Origin: JAVVWB01 sp036652335
GTDB taxonomy: Bacteria > Synergistota > Synergistia > Synergistales > Synergistaceae
Direction: 5' to 3'
DNA: 64,000 nt
Assembly: GCA_036652335.1 (NCBI GenBank)
Contig: JAVVWB010000005.1
Location: 1-64,000, forward strand
The notes below the pieces were generated by a model. It was not told the origin of the DNA. It was given only the letters and a program-made list of their open reading frames with translations, and did no database searches. Of this stretch, positions 32,938 to 41,549 are shown one piece after another. The translations under genes and the position numbers were made by a program. The number at the start of each line of letters is the position of its first letter. The stretch's first letter is position 1.

Positions 32938-35900
32938 ATGATAGATAGAGAAAACAATGGCTGGAATAGAAATATAAAGGGATTACCAGAACAAATTGAA
33001 GCTATTAGAAGCGATGCATCGTTGACAGTTGTGAGTGCCGGAGCAGGGACCGGGAAAACACATACGCTGTCGCAACGTTATGCTTGGATACTTTCGTCTG
33101 ACAAAAAGTGCAAGGTAGAAAATATATTAGTATTAACATTTACAGAAAAAGCAGCTCGTGAAATGCGTGAACGTATTGAAAAGACTGTCGTGGAGTGGTA
33201 TGAGAAAGAGCCTACGCTACTCACACATCTAAAGGATTCTATTGATAATATGCAGAATTCAAATATTTCTACAATACATGCTTTTTCGATGAAGATAATA
33301 AGAGAATCTGGCCTTTTGCTTGATATTGACCCATCTTCAAAAATTGCATTGGATGCAAGAGAGGATGTTTGGTGGAAAGAGTATTCCGATTCTCTAAACT
33401 CTCTTTCGTATGAAAGTTTAGCTATCTACTTTGGAGAAAATACATCTGAAAATATCTTGTGGAAAAAGAGAATAAAAGAACTCTTGGATGAAGATAATAT
33501 AATTGATATCCTAAATAAATATGGTGTAGATAACTTGGCTCGATATTCACAAAAAGCGTCAGAACAATTTGGAAGCAGGAATAAAACGCCAGAAGATCTT
33601 TGGTATATTAAAAATGATAATCTTATAAGAGATATAATAGAAATGAGAATAGAGTTAAGACCAGTATGGGACTTCTGGTTTAGCAATATATTTGATGAAG
33701 ATTTTTTACTCCTACTAAAAGAAACAAATAACGAAACCAGTGATCAATTATTACAAATATATTATAAATATTGTATGTTCGAGTATAATGATAATCTTGG
33801 TTTTGAATTTTTGTCTTTAGTTGTTAATGAATATTTAAAAAATCTTAATAAAATTGATGCCAAAGTAAAAAAGGTTCTAGAAAATAAGCTTGATACGAAA
33901 CTTACAAAGTGGAGGGAGAGTCAAAAGTCATTATTGAGTATCACTATGGAACTTTCACAGAAAGAGTCTAATTTGTTAAATATATTAAATAGAATATTTG
34001 CTCTAGGATGGCAATGTTGGGAAAACATTAAGAGAAAAGAATGCCTTGTAACATTGAATGATTTAATAAAATATGCTGGTAATGTCCTTGCAGAAACTGA
34101 CGAATATGTTGAGAAATTCAAATATATATTGGTCGATGAGTTTCAAGATACTGATGACGTACAAAACAGAATTCTTGAATCAATTTGGAAAGATAACAAA
34201 AATAAATTGTTCTTGGTTGGTGATTTAAAACAGTCTATATATCGTTTTCGTTATGCAAATCTAAAGATATTTCAAAAGTATATAAATATGGCAAAAAGCG
34301 ATGAGTCGGGTAGTTGCTACAAATATATAAATTTGGATAAAAGCTTTAGGACTTGTGGTAGATTGCTCCAAGATTTTAATACGATATTTTCCTATATTTG
34401 GAAAGATGGATTAGAACCAGGTTCATCAATGTTATATGAGCCACTCAATCCACCTGAAGCAGAAGAATGGTGTAAAGAGCGTTCGTTAAGAGATGAAGAG
34501 AATGGTATAGACTTGATAATCTCAACTGTTTTTAAAGAGACGACGGATTTAGGAAAAGAAAAAAATGAGCCTATTTTTGAGACTAGATTTAGATTATTTA
34601 AGTCTGTAGCAAAAAGAATCAATTATCTACATCAAAATTCAAAGGTATGGGATGCTACTAAAGCCTCATATAGGCCCCCTAAATGGAAAGATTTTGCGAT
34701 ACTGGTTCCATCTCGCAACCTATATCCTGTAATAGAAGATGCCTTTAACTTTTCTAATTTGCCGTATGTTTTATGTACAAGTAAAAGCTATTTTTCAAGA
34801 GGGGAAGTCCTTGATCTTGTTAACCTGATATCATTATTAGCTGACATGGATACCCCAATAAATTGGTTTAATTGGATTTCTTCACCACTAAGTGGAATTG
34901 ATGAACCTAATGTTTCAGAGCTAATTACCCTGTATATCAATGAGCGGAATTCTAAGAAAATATGTGTATCGGAATTTTTTGAAAGAAATTACTATGACTT
35001 ATGGTTAGAAATTAACTTAATGAGACGTAATGCCGAGATAAATGGAGTATATTCAATATTACTAGATTTTGTTAAGAATCAACGTTTTCTTTGTTATGTT
35101 GCACAGAGACAAAGGGGGCAAGTGAGTGCTAATATTTTAGAATTGGCAGAAATAGTAAGAGAGTACCAAGATGCAATGGGTAAATCTCTCTCTCTTTGTT
35201 CTTCTTATCTGAAATATGCTGTAGACACCTCGGTACAGAGAGAGGAGCCTGAGATTTTTAATCCAGAACATGATGCGGTCCGTGTGCTAACTATACACGC
35301 ATCTAAAGGATTGGAATATCCATTTGTTATCTTAGCTGGATTGGAAAAAGAGAATTCAATAGTGTCTTCACTTGAAGTGTCTTGTGATTATGGGACCACT
35401 ATTTCATGTTTACCTGAGTTTCTAGTGGGTGAGGATGAGGATGATGGTGCTGCAGTTAGTGGTGCATTGTTCAATAATAAAGAAAAAATCTCCCAACGTT
35501 ATGAGAACCTAAGACTTTGGTATGTTGCTGCTACAAGGGCTAGAGACAAACTTTTACTTTGTGCTACGGAAAAACAAGGCAAATCTTCAAAAACAGTAAA
35601 AGGAGAACTAGATGACACGTCTTCTTTCTTTGGCGCCATACTTAAACTAGAATATTTGGATCAGTTGAAATTAAACAGAATAGAAAATGACTCTATCGAA
35701 AATGAACAATCTGATCATAAAGGGCATAACAACGAAAAAAGTTCTACGAGCACGCTAGGAAAAGATAGAAAGACGGTGCTTGCATCAGATAAAAACAGAC
35801 TTGGGCAGATATCAGCATCTGTTTACTCGATGATAGATTGGTGTCCTTTTGCCTATAGAAAGTATTATCGTCAAGGATTACCTTTGGAATGGGAACACGG

Positions 35901-36582
35901 TGAGAGTAACGATATTGGGGGCGCTGGTTTTGGGACTTTTGCGCATAAAGTTCTTTTTTATTGGGATTTTGACATTAATACACTGGAAGATATTTTATTT
36001 AATAAGACAAACAGAGTATATAAGGCAATAGAAAAATCTCTCTCTCCTGAAATAGGAGAGGAACTTTACGATGATACTTCAAGAAAAAAGCTTTTTGAGC
36101 TTTTACAAAACTATTCTCAATCTGCACAGAGTAAAGAGTTTCGGAACTTGCAATTAATAAAGAAACTTAACAGAGAAACTCCATTTAGAGTAAAACTCTC
36201 TGATATTTATTTAGTTGGTGCTACTGATGTTTTTTGGGAAGAAAGCAATAAGATATATATAAGAGATTGGAAAACGACACCTAAACAGAGTGCTCCTATT
36301 GATTTATATCTTTCTCAACTTGATTTTTACGGATATGCAATAAATAGATATAAAAAGATTTTGCATGAAGAACAGAAGCTAATAAACACGGGCCTAATTT
36401 TCTTGAGAGAAGAAGAACAGGACGATAAATTTTATGAAATAAATACGGATAAAATAAAAGAAATAGAAGAAAAACTATATAAGTATTCAGAGCTTGCAAT
36501 AAATGGTCCATTTGAAAAATCTGATAAGAATTGTATGAATTGTCCTTGGAGCGAAATGTGTAAAAAATCAGTTAATAACTGA
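32938..36582 (+). CDS. addA: AddA-like UvrD-family helicase-nuclease with iron-sulfur cluster cysteines
   Basis: A 1214-residue superfamily 1 helicase: Walker A SAGAGTGKTHTLSQRY near residues 33-48, LTFTEKAAREMRERI (motif Ia), VDEFQDTDDVQ (motif II), VGDLKQSIYRFRYAN (motif III), VLTIHASKGLEYPFV (motif V) and LWYVAATRARDKLLL (motif VI). The C-terminal domain has GATDVFWEESNKIYIRDWKTT and QLDFYGYAI of a PD-(D/E)XK nuclease. Unusually for AddA it also has four cysteines, C969, C1199, C1202 and C1208, spaced almost as in the neighbouring AddB. This is the motor of the complex. Confidence 0.92.
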   Translation: MIDRENNGWNRNIKGLPEQIEAIRSDASLTVVSAGAGTGKTHTLSQRYAWILSSDKKCKVENILVLTFTEKAAREMRERIEKTVVEWYEKEPTLLTHLKDSIDNMQNSNISTIHAFSMKIIRESGLLLDIDPSSKIALDAREDVWWKEYSDSLNSLSYESLAIYFGENTSENILWKKRIKELLDEDNIIDILNKYGVDNLARYSQKASEQFGSRNKTPEDLWYIKNDNLIRDIIEMRIELRPVWDFWFSNIFDEDFLLLLKETNNETSDQLLQIYYKYCMFEYNDNLGFEFLSLVVNEYLKNLNKIDAKVKKVLENKLDTKLTKWRESQKSLLSITMELSQKESNLLNILNRIFALGWQCWENIKRKECLVTLNDLIKYAGNVLAETDEYVEKFKYILVDEFQDTDDVQNRILESIWKDNKNKLFLVGDLKQSIYRFRYANLKIFQKYINMAKSDESGSCYKYINLDKSFRTCGRLLQDFNTIFSYIWKDGLEPGSSMLYEPLNPPEAEEWCKERSLRDEENGIDLIISTVFKETTDLGKEKNEPIFETRFRLFKSVAKRINYLHQNSKVWDATKASYRPPKWKDFAILVPSRNLYPVIEDAFNFSNLPYVLCTSKSYFSRGEVLDLVNLISLLADMDTPINWFNWISSPLSGIDEPNVSELITLYINERNSKKICVSEFFERNYYDLWLEINLMRRNAEINGVYSILLDFVKNQRFLCYVAQRQRGQVSANILELAEIVREYQDAMGKSLSLCSSYLKYAVDTSVQREEPEIFNPEHDAVRVLTIHASKGLEYPFVILAGLEKENSIVSSLEVSCDYGTTISCLPEFLVGEDEDDGAAVSGALFNNKEKISQRYENLRLWYVAATRARDKLLLCATEKQGKSSKTVKGELDDTSSFFGAILKLEYLDQLKLNRIENDSIENEQSDHKGHNNEKSSTSTLGKDRKTVLASDKNRLGQISASVYSMIDWCPFAYRKYYRQGLPLEWEHGESNDIGGAGFGTFAHKVLFYWDFDINTLEDILFNKTNRVYKAIEKSLSPEIGEELYDDTSRKKLFELLQNYSQSAQSKEFRNLQLIKKLNRETPFRVKLSDIYLVGATDVFWEESNKIYIRDWKTTPKQSAPIDLYLSQLDFYGYAINRYKKILHEEQKLINTGLIFLREEEQDDKFYEINTDKIKEIEEKLYKYSELAINGPFEKSDKNCMNCPWSEMCKKSVNN

Positions 36583-36615
36583 GATAAAGGTTTGATTGTG
36601 TATGATATGTGAATT

Positions 36616-36644
36616 TTGACACAATTAAATTAAAAGTGTAAAAT
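36616..36644 (+). promoter_or_regulatory. promoter of the V-type ATPase operon
   Basis: TTGACA at 36616-36621, a 17-base spacer and TAAAAT at 36639-36644. A start near 36651 would leave a 40-base leader before ntpF. No terminator was seen after addA. Confidence 0.85.
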
Positions 36645-36691
36645 ATTTAGTTATATTGGAGTAATTTTTGTCATGTAAGGGGGTGAACGTA

Positions 36692-37027
36692 TTGGCAGAA
36701 AATTTAGCTCAGGAAATCCGAGAACAAGAAGCTCTTGCAAAAGGTATTATCACTGAAGCTAAGAAAGAAGCAACAAAATTGCTTGCTTCCGCTCAAGCTG
36801 ATGCTGAGCAATCGTTGAAAACAACAAAACAGCAGTGTCACAGGCATTGGCGTGAGTCGATTGCAAATGCGGAGAAGGAAGCTGAACTAAAGGCACAGAA
36901 TATATTAGCCAAAGGTGAAGCTGAAGCTAAGGTTTTCTATGATACCAAGAAAAATGAAGTTGAAGAAGTGTCAAATTGGTTGGTAAGAGAGGTGGTGGCG
37001 ACTTATGGCTCTTGCCCGAATGTCTAA
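36692..37027 (+). CDS. ntpF: V-type ATPase peripheral stalk subunit (NtpF/H/G-like)
   Basis: About 111 residues, alanine/glutamate/lysine-rich and almost all coiled coil (EAKKEATKLLASAQADAEQ, ANAEKEAELKAQNILAKGEAEA). This is the profile of the stalk subunit that pairs with subunit E. AAGGGGG precedes the TTG at 36692, giving MAENLAQEIREQEAL; the frame extends to 36668 but past the ribosome-binding site. It heads the operon in the order ntpF-I-K-E-C-G-A-B-D known from Enterococcus hirae, and overlaps ntpI by 23 bases. Confidence 0.85.
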   Translation: MAENLAQEIREQEALAKGIITEAKKEATKLLASAQADAEQSLKTTKQQCHRHWRESIANAEKEAELKAQNILAKGEAEAKVFYDTKKNEVEEVSNWLVREVVATYGSCPNV

Positions 37028-39017
37028 AGTACAATTAGCTCTTCATAACACAATAGCAGCTGAGATTGCTCAAAAACTTCAGACACTTGGTTGTTGTGAG
37101 TTTATTAATAAGAGTAATTGCGGCTTGAGTGATGGAGCGATTGTGGAGATACGTTCGAAGCAGTGCCATATAGACGAACTTCTTGCAGATGTAAGATTTG
37201 TAACACGTTTACTTGAACCACTTGAAGTGAACAAAGAAAGTTCTTTTGCAAGAATGTTAGGGGATATTCCTGAAATCTCTTTTTCTGATCTTTCAGCAAA
37301 AGTTGATGAAATGAAATTTAAAACTTTTGTTGAAGAAACCCGAGAAAAAGAGCGTGAACTTACTGAATGTCGTGCAGAAATCGCAAGACAGAAAGGTTTG
37401 ATATCACAACTGAATGTTCTTAAGTCGATTAAATGGCCTCTCGAATTATTCACATCAGGCACAGATATGATAAGTGGCGTAGTTTATGCGGTACAAGATG
37501 TTTCAGTAGATGAGTTTATAAGTACTCTATCTTCTAAATTTGGAGAATTCTTTGAATATCAGAAGTTTGAGTCAGTAGAAAACGACTCAACTGTAACATT
37601 TGCTTTCCTTCTTAGAAAATCTGACGCAGATGCTTTCCAAGCTGTAGCTTCAGAGTTTTCTGCAACTAGAATAGATGTTCCAAAAGAGTTTATTCTAATT
37701 GCAAGTGAAGAAGAAAAAACAATCAGCAATAAAATTAATACTCTTGAAACAAAAGAAGAAACAATATTTAATGGAATAGTTTCTGTCGCAGATGAAGGAC
37801 TGGAAATGGCTCGTTATTATGGCGATTACTGGACAATTCTAAGAGACAGGATAGAAGCAATGCTCAAGGGGGACTCAACGCAGGAAGTCCTAATATGGTC
37901 TTTTTGGGTACCAGATGAAGCCTTATGCTTTGTTAAAAAAACTCTTCTCCCCTATGACAGCTTGACTGAATTTAATGTAGTTGAGCCGGATGAGGGAGAG
38001 GAACCTCCGACATTACTTGAGAATCCAGCATGGTCTTCATGCTCAGAGTCTTTGACTCTAATGTATGGAACGCCTACATATGGAACTATTGACCCAACAT
38101 CTTTAATGGCACCTTTTTTCTTCCTGTTTTTTGGAATGTGTTTTGGTGATGCTGGGTACGGTTTAATATTAAGCGGAGTTTTTGGCTATTTCCTTGTTAG
38201 ACATCAGCTTTCCCCTGCGTTGAGAAAGTTTTTTATACTTCTAACAATAGGAATGCTTTGTTCCATTTTTGTCGGAGCGGTAACAGGTTCATGGTTTGGG
38301 GACAGTATTACAGCCTTTCCATTCCTAAGTGCATTGATACCATTTAAGGATGCAGTCCAATTCCTAGATCCTATGAATGACCCAATGACATTCCTTAAGA
38401 TATCTTTAGGACTCGGGTTTATTCATGTTATTTTTGGACTAATGATTGCATTTGCTGGTAGTTGGAAAAAAGGAGATAAAACATCTGCTGTATTAGATCA
38501 ACTAACGTGGATTTTCTTCCTAATTTCACTCGTTATTTTTGGCATTAGTGCTGGTGGGTCATTACCACAAGCATTTATTCTTCCTTCAAAGATAGCTACA
38601 ATTGCCGGGGCATTGATATTAATTGCAACTCAGGGAAGGGAAAAGGGGAATATTTTTTCAAAACTTTTGTCAGGAATACTAAGTTTATATAATGTCACTG
38701 GTTTCTTGGGAGATGTCCTCAGTTACAGCAGATTGTTGGCCCTAGGATTAGGTTCAGCTGCTGTCGGTATGGTTATTAACCTCTTGGGAACCCTTGTTTC
38801 AGGTACACCTTACATAGGTATTTTCTTAGCTGCGTTGATTTTTATCATTGGTCATACTTTTAGTATTGTCGTTAATATATTGGGTGCTTTTGTTCACTCA
38901 TTGCGACTTCAGTATGTTGAATTTTTTGGTAAATTTTACGATGCAGCTGGTAGCGATTTTGCTCCACTCTGTAATTCAACACAATTTGCAAAATTAGTAG
39001 ATGAATCAAATAAATAA
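37005..39017 (+). CDS. ntpI: V-type ATPase membrane subunit I (a-subunit homologue)
   Basis: Subunit I forms the ion half-channels and holds the stalks. The 670-residue protein has a soluble, coiled-coil N-terminal half (to about residue 335) and a membrane half with about seven segments. Family blocks include PTYGTIDPTSLMAPFFFLFFGMCFGDAGYG at about 350-380, and GDVLSYSRLLALGLGSAAVGMVIN, containing the essential arginine in SYSRLLALG. The ATG at 37005 lies within ntpF. Confidence 0.94.
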   Translation: MALARMSKVQLALHNTIAAEIAQKLQTLGCCEFINKSNCGLSDGAIVEIRSKQCHIDELLADVRFVTRLLEPLEVNKESSFARMLGDIPEISFSDLSAKVDEMKFKTFVEETREKERELTECRAEIARQKGLISQLNVLKSIKWPLELFTSGTDMISGVVYAVQDVSVDEFISTLSSKFGEFFEYQKFESVENDSTVTFAFLLRKSDADAFQAVASEFSATRIDVPKEFILIASEEEKTISNKINTLETKEETIFNGIVSVADEGLEMARYYGDYWTILRDRIEAMLKGDSTQEVLIWSFWVPDEALCFVKKTLLPYDSLTEFNVVEPDEGEEPPTLLENPAWSSCSESLTLMYGTPTYGTIDPTSLMAPFFFLFFGMCFGDAGYGLILSGVFGYFLVRHQLSPALRKFFILLTIGMLCSIFVGAVTGSWFGDSITAFPFLSALIPFKDAVQFLDPMNDPMTFLKISLGLGFIHVIFGLMIAFAGSWKKGDKTSAVLDQLTWIFFLISLVIFGISAGGSLPQAFILPSKIATIAGALILIATQGREKGNIFSKLLSGILSLYNVTGFLGDVLSYSRLLALGLGSAAVGMVINLLGTLVSGTPYIGIFLAALIFIIGHTFSIVVNILGAFVHSLRLQYVEFFGKFYDAAGSDFAPLCNSTQFAKLVDESNK

Positions 39018-39059
39018 TAAAAATTTATTGCATATATTTTGAGGAGGTATCAGTTTACT

Positions 39060-39560
39060 ATGGAAACAATACTCACAACAATGACTGAACAGCTTGGTGC
39101 AATGCTCGTAATTCTCGGTGCTGCCTTGGCTGTAGGTGTAGCAGGTACCGGCTCTGCTTGGGGTATCGGTATTGCAAATGAAGCAGCAGCAGGCGTTATG
39201 ACAGAGGATCCAAAGAAATTTGGATACTGCTTGGTTCTTCTTGCTCTTCCTGGAACACAGGGTATCTATGGTCTTCTAGTTGCAGTTCTTGCTCTTCAGA
39301 AGGCAGGCCTTCTTGGTGCAACAGCAGTAGCTGTATCACTATGGCAGGGACTTGGCATTCTCTTTGCATGTCTTCCTATCGCAATTTCAGGCTTTTATTC
39401 AGCAATTTGGCAGGGGAAATCTTCTGCTGCAACAATCCTCATGATTGCAAAGCGTCCTGAACAGATTGGTAAAGCTGTTATCCTTCCCGCCATGTGCGAA
39501 ACATATGCTGTTTTTGGGCTTCTTGTAAGTATACTGATGCTCAACGGCATTAAGCTTTAA
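39060..39560 (+). CDS. ntpK: V-type ATPase membrane rotor subunit K, sodium-type
   Basis: The 166-residue protein is a duplicated hairpin (four membrane helices), the 16-kDa type of rotor subunit. It keeps the Na+ ligand set known from E. hirae NtpK: L63, T66 and Q67 in LPGTQGIYG, Q118 in WQGKSSA, and E147 in CETYAVFG. The first repeat has lost the carboxylate, as in NtpK, so there is one ion per four helices. GAGGAGGT precedes the ATG at 39060; the ORF start at 39039 lies before the binding site. The ligands indicate Na+ rather than H+ coupling. Confidence 0.94.
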   Translation: METILTTMTEQLGAMLVILGAALAVGVAGTGSAWGIGIANEAAAGVMTEDPKKFGYCLVLLALPGTQGIYGLLVAVLALQKAGLLGATAVAVSLWQGLGILFACLPIAISGFYSAIWQGKSSAATILMIAKRPEQIGKAVILPAMCETYAVFGLLVSILMLNGIKL

Positions 39561-39580
39561 TTTAGAACGGGGGAAAGACC

Positions 39581-40168
39581 ATGTCTTTGGCCCAGATAAC
39601 AGAAAAAATTAAAAGCGATGCACAGTGTGAGGCTAATGAGATCTTAGCCAAAGCAAAATTGCAGACGGAAGAAATTGCTAAAAAAACGAAAAATGAAAAT
39701 GATGCTGTTATAGCAACTTTTAATAAACGTTTTGAGGCAGAGGAACCCGAAATCCTTAGACGTCGTGAAATTGTTGCAAATCTTGATGTAAAAAAAATGA
39801 TGTTACAGTCAGGAAGAGATCTTATTCAAGATGTATTTACATTAGCACTTGAGAAAATTGCTAAACTTGGAAAAGATGAATACCTTAAATTGGCTGAAAA
39901 TCTTTTAAATAACGCAATAGAAACAAAAGATGAAACAGTTCTTGTAGCATCTGATGAAAAATTTATCGATCAAGCATGGATTGACGCATATAACAAGAAA
40001 AATGATGCACATCTCATTTTGTCGGATGAAAAAGCAGAAATAGTTGGTGGATTTATCCTCGTAAAAGGAAAAATTAGAACTAACTGTTCATGGGATATGT
40101 TGATTCAGATTGCACAAGAAAAGAAAGAATCTGACGTAGTAGAGCGGTTATTCAAATCTGCAAACTAA
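39581..40168 (+). CDS. ntpE: V-type ATPase peripheral stalk subunit E
   Basis: The 195-residue protein has a long N-terminal coiled coil (KIKSDAQCEANEILAKAKLQTEEIAKK) and a globular C-terminal part ending KIRTNCSWDMLIQIAQEK, as in subunit E, which ties the catalytic head to subunit I. It begins 20 bases after ntpK with GGGGGAAAG before the ATG. Confidence 0.9.
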   Translation: MSLAQITEKIKSDAQCEANEILAKAKLQTEEIAKKTKNENDAVIATFNKRFEAEEPEILRRREIVANLDVKKMMLQSGRDLIQDVFTLALEKIAKLGKDEYLKLAENLLNNAIETKDETVLVASDEKFIDQAWIDAYNKKNDAHLILSDEKAEIVGGFILVKGKIRTNCSWDMLIQIAQEKKESDVVERLFKSAN

Positions 40169-40184
40169 TTATGGAGGTGATCTG

Positions 40185-41201
40185 ATGTCCCAGCAGGAGG
40201 CATATGGATATGCTGTTGCTCGTATAAGAGCAATGGAACACCGCCTTCTCGACGCCGGTCTCCTTCAACGTATGGTAGAAGCTGAAGATTTGGCATCGGC
40301 GCTCAAAATTCTGGGTGAGACATCTTATTCCTCAACTATGACATCTCAGTCAGGTGATGTAAGCTTTGATAAAATGTTGGAATCTGAGTTACATGCTACC
40401 TATGAAGAAGTAGGTTCCTTTACACCAGAAAAGGAACTCCTTGATTTGCTACGTTATCAGTATGACTTTCATAACATCAAGGTTTTAATAAAGAGCATAT
40501 ACAACGTAACAACGGGTGGTAAAAAAAGATGGGATCTTCTCACGTCATTGGGATCATATCCTGTTGACGAAATGATTTCCAACGTAGAATCTGAAGAATA
40601 CAAGTTTTTGCCTCTAGGGCTAAAATCTTTAGTTCCTAGTTGTTTTGCAATTTTGGAACAAACAAAAGATATTCTTGAGGTAGAACGCTTGCTTGATGAC
40701 AGATTATTTGAGGTAATGAAAGAGACTGCCGCTGAACTTGGATTAAAGGACAGTGTCAGTTGGATTCAGACCAGAATTGACGGAGAAAACATTCGTACTC
40801 TTCTTCGTTTAAAGCGTTTTAACTATGATTCAGCAAAAACACTTCCATTTATGCATATAGGTGGAACCCTCGATATTAATCTTCTCGTGTCCTTAATTGC
40901 TGAACCATTTGAAGGTTGGAAAAGAGCTTTAGAATTTACATCCTTTGGTAATACATTGAATCAGATTGATGCTTCATGTTCTTTCTCTGAACTTATTTTG
41001 TCTCTTGAAAAAGTACTTGATGAGTACTACTTAGATAAGCTTGCAATATGCCGTTACTCTGCAACTGCACCTGAGAACATACTCGCATATCTATATGCAA
41101 AGGAACAAGAGATAAAGAATGTTCGTATGATACTTGTAGCAAAAACAAGTGGTGGAGACTTAGAACAATTAAGGAGGTTACTACGTCATGGCTATGTCTA
41201 A
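40185..41201 (+). CDS. ntpC: V-type ATPase subunit C (rotor-axle connector)
   Basis: Subunit C (d-subunit homologue) is the funnel that links the central shaft to the rotor ring. The 338-residue, mostly helical protein has YGYAVARIRAMEHRLLD at the start, LRYQYDFHNIKVLIKS near 90, and ILAYLYAKEQEIKNVRMILVAK near the end, all seen in the archaeal/bacterial C subunit. GGAGGTGATCTG precedes the ATG. It overlaps the next gene by 14 bases. Confidence 0.92.
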   Translation: MSQQEAYGYAVARIRAMEHRLLDAGLLQRMVEAEDLASALKILGETSYSSTMTSQSGDVSFDKMLESELHATYEEVGSFTPEKELLDLLRYQYDFHNIKVLIKSIYNVTTGGKKRWDLLTSLGSYPVDEMISNVESEEYKFLPLGLKSLVPSCFAILEQTKDILEVERLLDDRLFEVMKETAAELGLKDSVSWIQTRIDGENIRTLLRLKRFNYDSAKTLPFMHIGGTLDINLLVSLIAEPFEGWKRALEFTSFGNTLNQIDASCSFSELILSLEKVLDEYYLDKLAICRYSATAPENILAYLYAKEQEIKNVRMILVAKTSGGDLEQLRRLLRHGYV

Positions 41202-41529
41202 AAACGGTTTGTCTATGGCTGCCGTAGGCAGTTATGACAGTATGTTACCTTTTAAAGCTATCGGATTGGATGTCGTTATTATTAACGATGAAAACAAATT
41301 TACAATGGCACAGATTTTAAATAATTTTGCTAATAAAAATTATGCTGCGCTATTTATTGAAGAAGTATTGTTTGCAGAATTTCAGGAACTTGTTGACGAA
41401 GTTAATGAGACAACTGATATATGCATTATTCCTGTACCAAACCAAGGTGGATCTATCGGAGTAGGGCTCAAATCTATAAGTAGAAATGTTGAGCGCGCTG
41501 TCGGTATGGACATCTTTGGTGTCAAATGA
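41188..41529 (+). CDS. ntpG: V-type ATPase subunit F (NtpG)
   Basis: A 113-residue protein with the small alpha/beta fold of subunit F, part of the central shaft: MAAVGSYDSMLPFKAIGLDV near the start, YAALFIEEVLF mid-protein, CIIPVPNQGGSIGVGLKSI near the end. AAGGAGG at 41171-41177 is well placed for the ATG at 41188. It lies just before the catalytic subunit A. Confidence 0.92.
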   Translation: MAMSKNGLSMAAVGSYDSMLPFKAIGLDVVIINDENKFTMAQILNNFANKNYAALFIEEVLFAEFQELVDEVNETTDICIIPVPNQGGSIGVGLKSISRNVERAVGMDIFGVK

Positions 41530-41549
41530 TTATGATGGAGGCGATGTGA

